DNA from: a gamma proteobacterium HIMB30
GTDB lineage: Bacteria; Pseudomonadota; Gammaproteobacteria; Pseudomonadales; Litorivicinaceae
Length of the DNA: 64,000 bases
Reading direction: 5' to 3'
Assembly (NCBI GenBank): GCA_000227525.2
Contig: AGIG01000034.1
Coordinates: 124,001 to 188,000 of the forward strand
The notes under the pieces were generated by a model. It was not told the DNA's origin, did not search any database, and saw only the letters and a program-made list of their open reading frames with translations. Shown here in pieces: positions 61,747 to 64,000 of this stretch (positions are counted from its first letter, which is position 1; each line of letters begins with the position of its first letter). The position numbers and the translations under genes were made by a program.

Positions 61747-62703
61747 TTAGTGATGACCAGCGAGAGTCGCCCCAACCTCCTGATAATAGCGCTTCGCCCC
61801 GGGATGAATTTCAGTCAATACATTGGCAAGCATGTCGAGGTCGACACCATTCCACCACTTCGCCGCACTACCCAAAGACTTCTTACTTTCCCAGTAGGCT
61901 TTTGTCAGCGTGTACGCAACATCATCACTCATGTCTGTGGTTGTGAAGGCTACAACTGGGAGTGATGTTGTCTGAATATCGCCTGTTTGGCCGGCGTAGG
62001 TGCCCGCTGGAATCGTCAATCGTGTGCGCTTCGATGCTTTAATTTGGTCATCAGTCAATGACAATACAGTGACGCCAGCGGATGCAGCAGCCTCTATCAC
62101 GTTTGGAGCTGGGTACGAGCCGGCCGTTACAAATCCGTCGATTTGACCATTCTTGAGTGCAGGCACAGCATTCGACAGCTCAACTTCAGCGAGATCCACT
62201 TTCCCTTCGAGACCAAATAATTTTAAGTATTTCGCACCCTCTTTCGCACCAAACGAGCCCTTACCCAATAAAATCGTTTTTCCTTCCATACCCGCGAAGT
62301 CTTTAACCCCACTCTTATCAGACATCACAAAATGCATGGTTAACGAAGGGATTGGGAATAAGGCCCGTATTTCATCAAAGCGGGGGTGACTTTTATCTTT
62401 GAACATCGCTTTGCCCCCGCGCGCGAGCTTGACCAAAACTGGCGGGGTTGTGAAAACGTAGTTATTCGTACGCCCCTTCACTTCCATGACGTTTTGGACT
62501 GATCCTTGGCTTTCTTCCAAAGTCATAGTGATGGTTGAGTTAGTCCCGTTTTTGACCGCTTCCGATAATTCAACACCCATTTGATAGTATGACGATGTTG
62601 ATTTGGCCGACTTATAGGTGATGCGAGTTTCCGCGTGTCCGATGGTCGCGGACATTAATAAACTGATTGCCGATGATATTCCGATCAATGATTTAAGCTT
62701 CAT
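61747..62703 (-). CDS. TAXI family TRAP transporter solute-binding protein
   Basis: 318 residues. Signal peptide (SLIGISSAISLLMSATIGHA) followed by the TAXI layout, with ITYKSAKSTSSYYQMGVEL at the N-terminus and LGKGSFGAKEGAKYLKLFGL in the middle. AAGGAG precedes the ATG. First gene of an operon with the fused permease and probably the SDR. Ligand unknown; glutamate and other anions are known for the family. Confidence 0.92.
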   Translation of the reverse strand: MKLKSLIGISSAISLLMSATIGHAETRITYKSAKSTSSYYQMGVELSEAVKNGTNSTITMTLEESQGSVQNVMEVKGRTNNYVFTTPPVLVKLARGGKAMFKDKSHPRFDEIRALFPIPSLTMHFVMSDKSGVKDFAGMEGKTILLGKGSFGAKEGAKYLKLFGLEGKVDLAEVELSNAVPALKNGQIDGFVTAGSYPAPNVIEAAASAGVTVLSLTDDQIKASKRTRLTIPAGTYAGQTGDIQTTSLPVVAFTTTDMSDDVAYTLTKAYWESKKSLGSAAKWWNGVDLDMLANVLTEIHPGAKRYYQEVGATLAGHH

Positions 62704-62982
62704 GCCGTTTCTCCTTTTTTGTTATGCGCTTGATTACCTCAAAAGAGCCAAGTGTTTTCAACAAAATATTTGAGTCCTTTTCGGTAGAAAGGAGAGATAT
62801 GCGATTGCATCGACGAGGCTAAAAACCTTTAGACCATGTACGGACAGCAATACTCAAAGCAATATTAGTTTGAGTTACGAACATGTAGCTAAAATACGAT
62901 ATTCAATGCACTTGAACCCTGTTACTCTCGCGCTTTGAATGATCTTAAGACATCGCCATCGCAAACAAAAAGTTCCAATAAT

Positions 62983-63996
62983 ATGAAGCCGCATGACCAC
63001 ATTTCTCCCGAACCTGAAATGATCCAAAGCTTGCACGCCATTGGACTACTCGATAATCCCGAATACGCTCAATTTTCGGCTCTGACGGGTGGTGTGTCGT
63101 CGGACATTTGGAAAGTTGACACCGACCGCCAGACGTATTGCGTAAAACGAGCCCTCGCCAAACTCAAGGTTCAAGCGGACTGGTTTGCACCCGTCGAAAG
63201 AAATAAATACGAAGTGTGTTGGTACCGATTTGCCAATCAATATGTACCAGGATCCGCTCCGAAAATATTGGCTCATGATGAGCGTATGATGCTTTTTGCC
63301 ATGGAATTTTTAGAGCCGAGCACATATAAGCTCTGGAAAACTGAGTTACTCGAAGGCCGCGTTGACCCAATTTATGCGGGTTGGATGGGTGGTACTCTCG
63401 GAAAGATTCACGCAAAAGCCGCAAATGATCCGTCGGTTAAGGATCTATTCCCGCCCAATGAAATTTTTCATGCCATTCGGCTTGAGCCATACCTCGAGGC
63501 AACTGCGCTCGAGCACCCTGACCTAAAAGACACACTATTTTCCCTGAGTAAACGGACCCGTGAAACAAGCCTCACCCTCATCCATGGAGACGTCAGTCCA
63601 AAGAACATCCTACTTGGACCCAAGGGTGTGGTTATCTTAGATGCAGAGTGTGCCTGCCTTGGGGACCCTGCGTTTGATCTCGCCTTCTGCCTCAATCATT
63701 TTCTCCTCAAGTGCATTTGGGACCCAACTAATCGTGGCGCACTGCTATCGTGTTTCGAGGCAATGGTGGTGAGTTATTTAGATCAAATCACTTGGGAAGA
63801 CCCCAACCACCTTGAGTTCCGGACGGCCACATTACTTCCGGGACTATTCTTAGCGCGGGTTGATGGAAAGTCGCCAGTGGAATACATCACGAAAGAGGTC
63901 GATAAAAATAAAATTAGACGATGCGCTCGATCACTTCTCTCTAACCCTGCGAGCAAGCTCATAGATGTCGCGCAGGCATGGAAAAAGGAACTCTAA
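62983..63996 (+). CDS. APH-fold phosphotransferase (aminoglycoside/choline kinase-like)
   Basis: 337 residues from ATG 62983 (a TTG at 62935 is in frame but has no ribosome site). The kinase core has a glycine loop LTGGVSSDIWKV, catalytic HGDVSPKNIL and metal-binding ILDAECACLGDPAFD. Members phosphorylate small hydroxyl compounds such as choline, homoserine or hydroxylysine. Divergent from the TAXI-TRAP operon. Its TAA is followed at once by an ATG (63997), probably the start of another gene cut by the window edge. Confidence 0.87.
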   Translation: MKPHDHISPEPEMIQSLHAIGLLDNPEYAQFSALTGGVSSDIWKVDTDRQTYCVKRALAKLKVQADWFAPVERNKYEVCWYRFANQYVPGSAPKILAHDERMMLFAMEFLEPSTYKLWKTELLEGRVDPIYAGWMGGTLGKIHAKAANDPSVKDLFPPNEIFHAIRLEPYLEATALEHPDLKDTLFSLSKRTRETSLTLIHGDVSPKNILLGPKGVVILDAECACLGDPAFDLAFCLNHFLLKCIWDPTNRGALLSCFEAMVVSYLDQITWEDPNHLEFRTATLLPGLFLARVDGKSPVEYITKEVDKNKIRRCARSLLSNPASKLIDVAQAWKKEL

Positions 63997-64000
63997 ATGG

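Overview
The window reads as chromosomal DNA of a heterotrophic, probably marine, Gammaproteobacterium. This rests on the mix of TRAP, TAXI, tripartite tricarboxylate, ABC and MFS importers, a homodimeric AceE-type E1, a Gram-negative znu/zur locus, and roughly even base composition. This is inference from gene content; no rRNA, tRNA, CRISPR array, prophage or insertion sequence was seen. The density of transporters, regulators and small catabolic operons marks it as a nutrient-acquisition region.

Layout. 1-4080: tail of a fused TctA-TctB tricarboxylate permease with a PrpF/4-oxalomesaconate-tautomerase-like isomerase, then (minus) a beta-decarboxylating dehydrogenase and a TSUP exporter. 4204-9582: MFS exporter, methyltransferase and tiny membrane protein joined by ATGA overlaps; RhlE-type helicase; MFS plus isochorismatase-fold hydrolase. 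9680-12761: AEC, DMT and MFS transporters. 12888-17993: complete branched-chain amino acid type ABC operon. 18532-21797: Lrp regulator divergent from an orphan AceE-type E1. 21910-26376: GntR, PhyH-type dioxygenase and SAF-domain dehydrogenase, converging on an AtuA/DUF4387 pair. 26662-29680: znuA divergent from znuCB-zur around a Zur box. 30469-31803: tandem-HTH protein and small envelope proteins. 31969-37722: glyoxalase I, 2OG dioxygenase, GMC dehydrogenase with its Tat-exported small subunit, RHH protein, racemase and several small membrane proteins. 37935-44609: TRAP dctPQM, PEP-mutase/isocitrate-lyase family enzyme, class III CoA-transferase and HMG-CoA-lyase family enzyme, divergent from a GntR/FCD regulator. 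44611-49687: poorly known genes, including a single-chain double retropepsin and an uncharacterised three-gene operon. 49917-57672: mandelate-racemase-like enolase, LacI regulator, and an ABC sugar importer with a GH63-like hydrolase, probably for glucosylglycerate or mannosylglycerate. 57854-63996: MFS, SDR, TAXI-TRAP importer and an APH-fold kinase.

Cross-cutting signals. Three intergenic copies of GTAGTA-N6-TACTAC (before gloA, the GMC operon and the enolase gene) suggest an undescribed regulon. A second palindrome, TTGGNATACCAA or close to it, occurs before livK, the GMC operon, the RHH gene, the TRAP/GntR divergon and the ABC sugar operon, and resembles FCD/UxuR-type GntR operators. All four binding-protein-first transporter operons carry a strong stem-loop between the binding-protein gene and the first permease gene. 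Several proteins of 30-57 residues, mostly single-span membrane proteins, can be read; two are coupled by ATGA overlap to the next gene.
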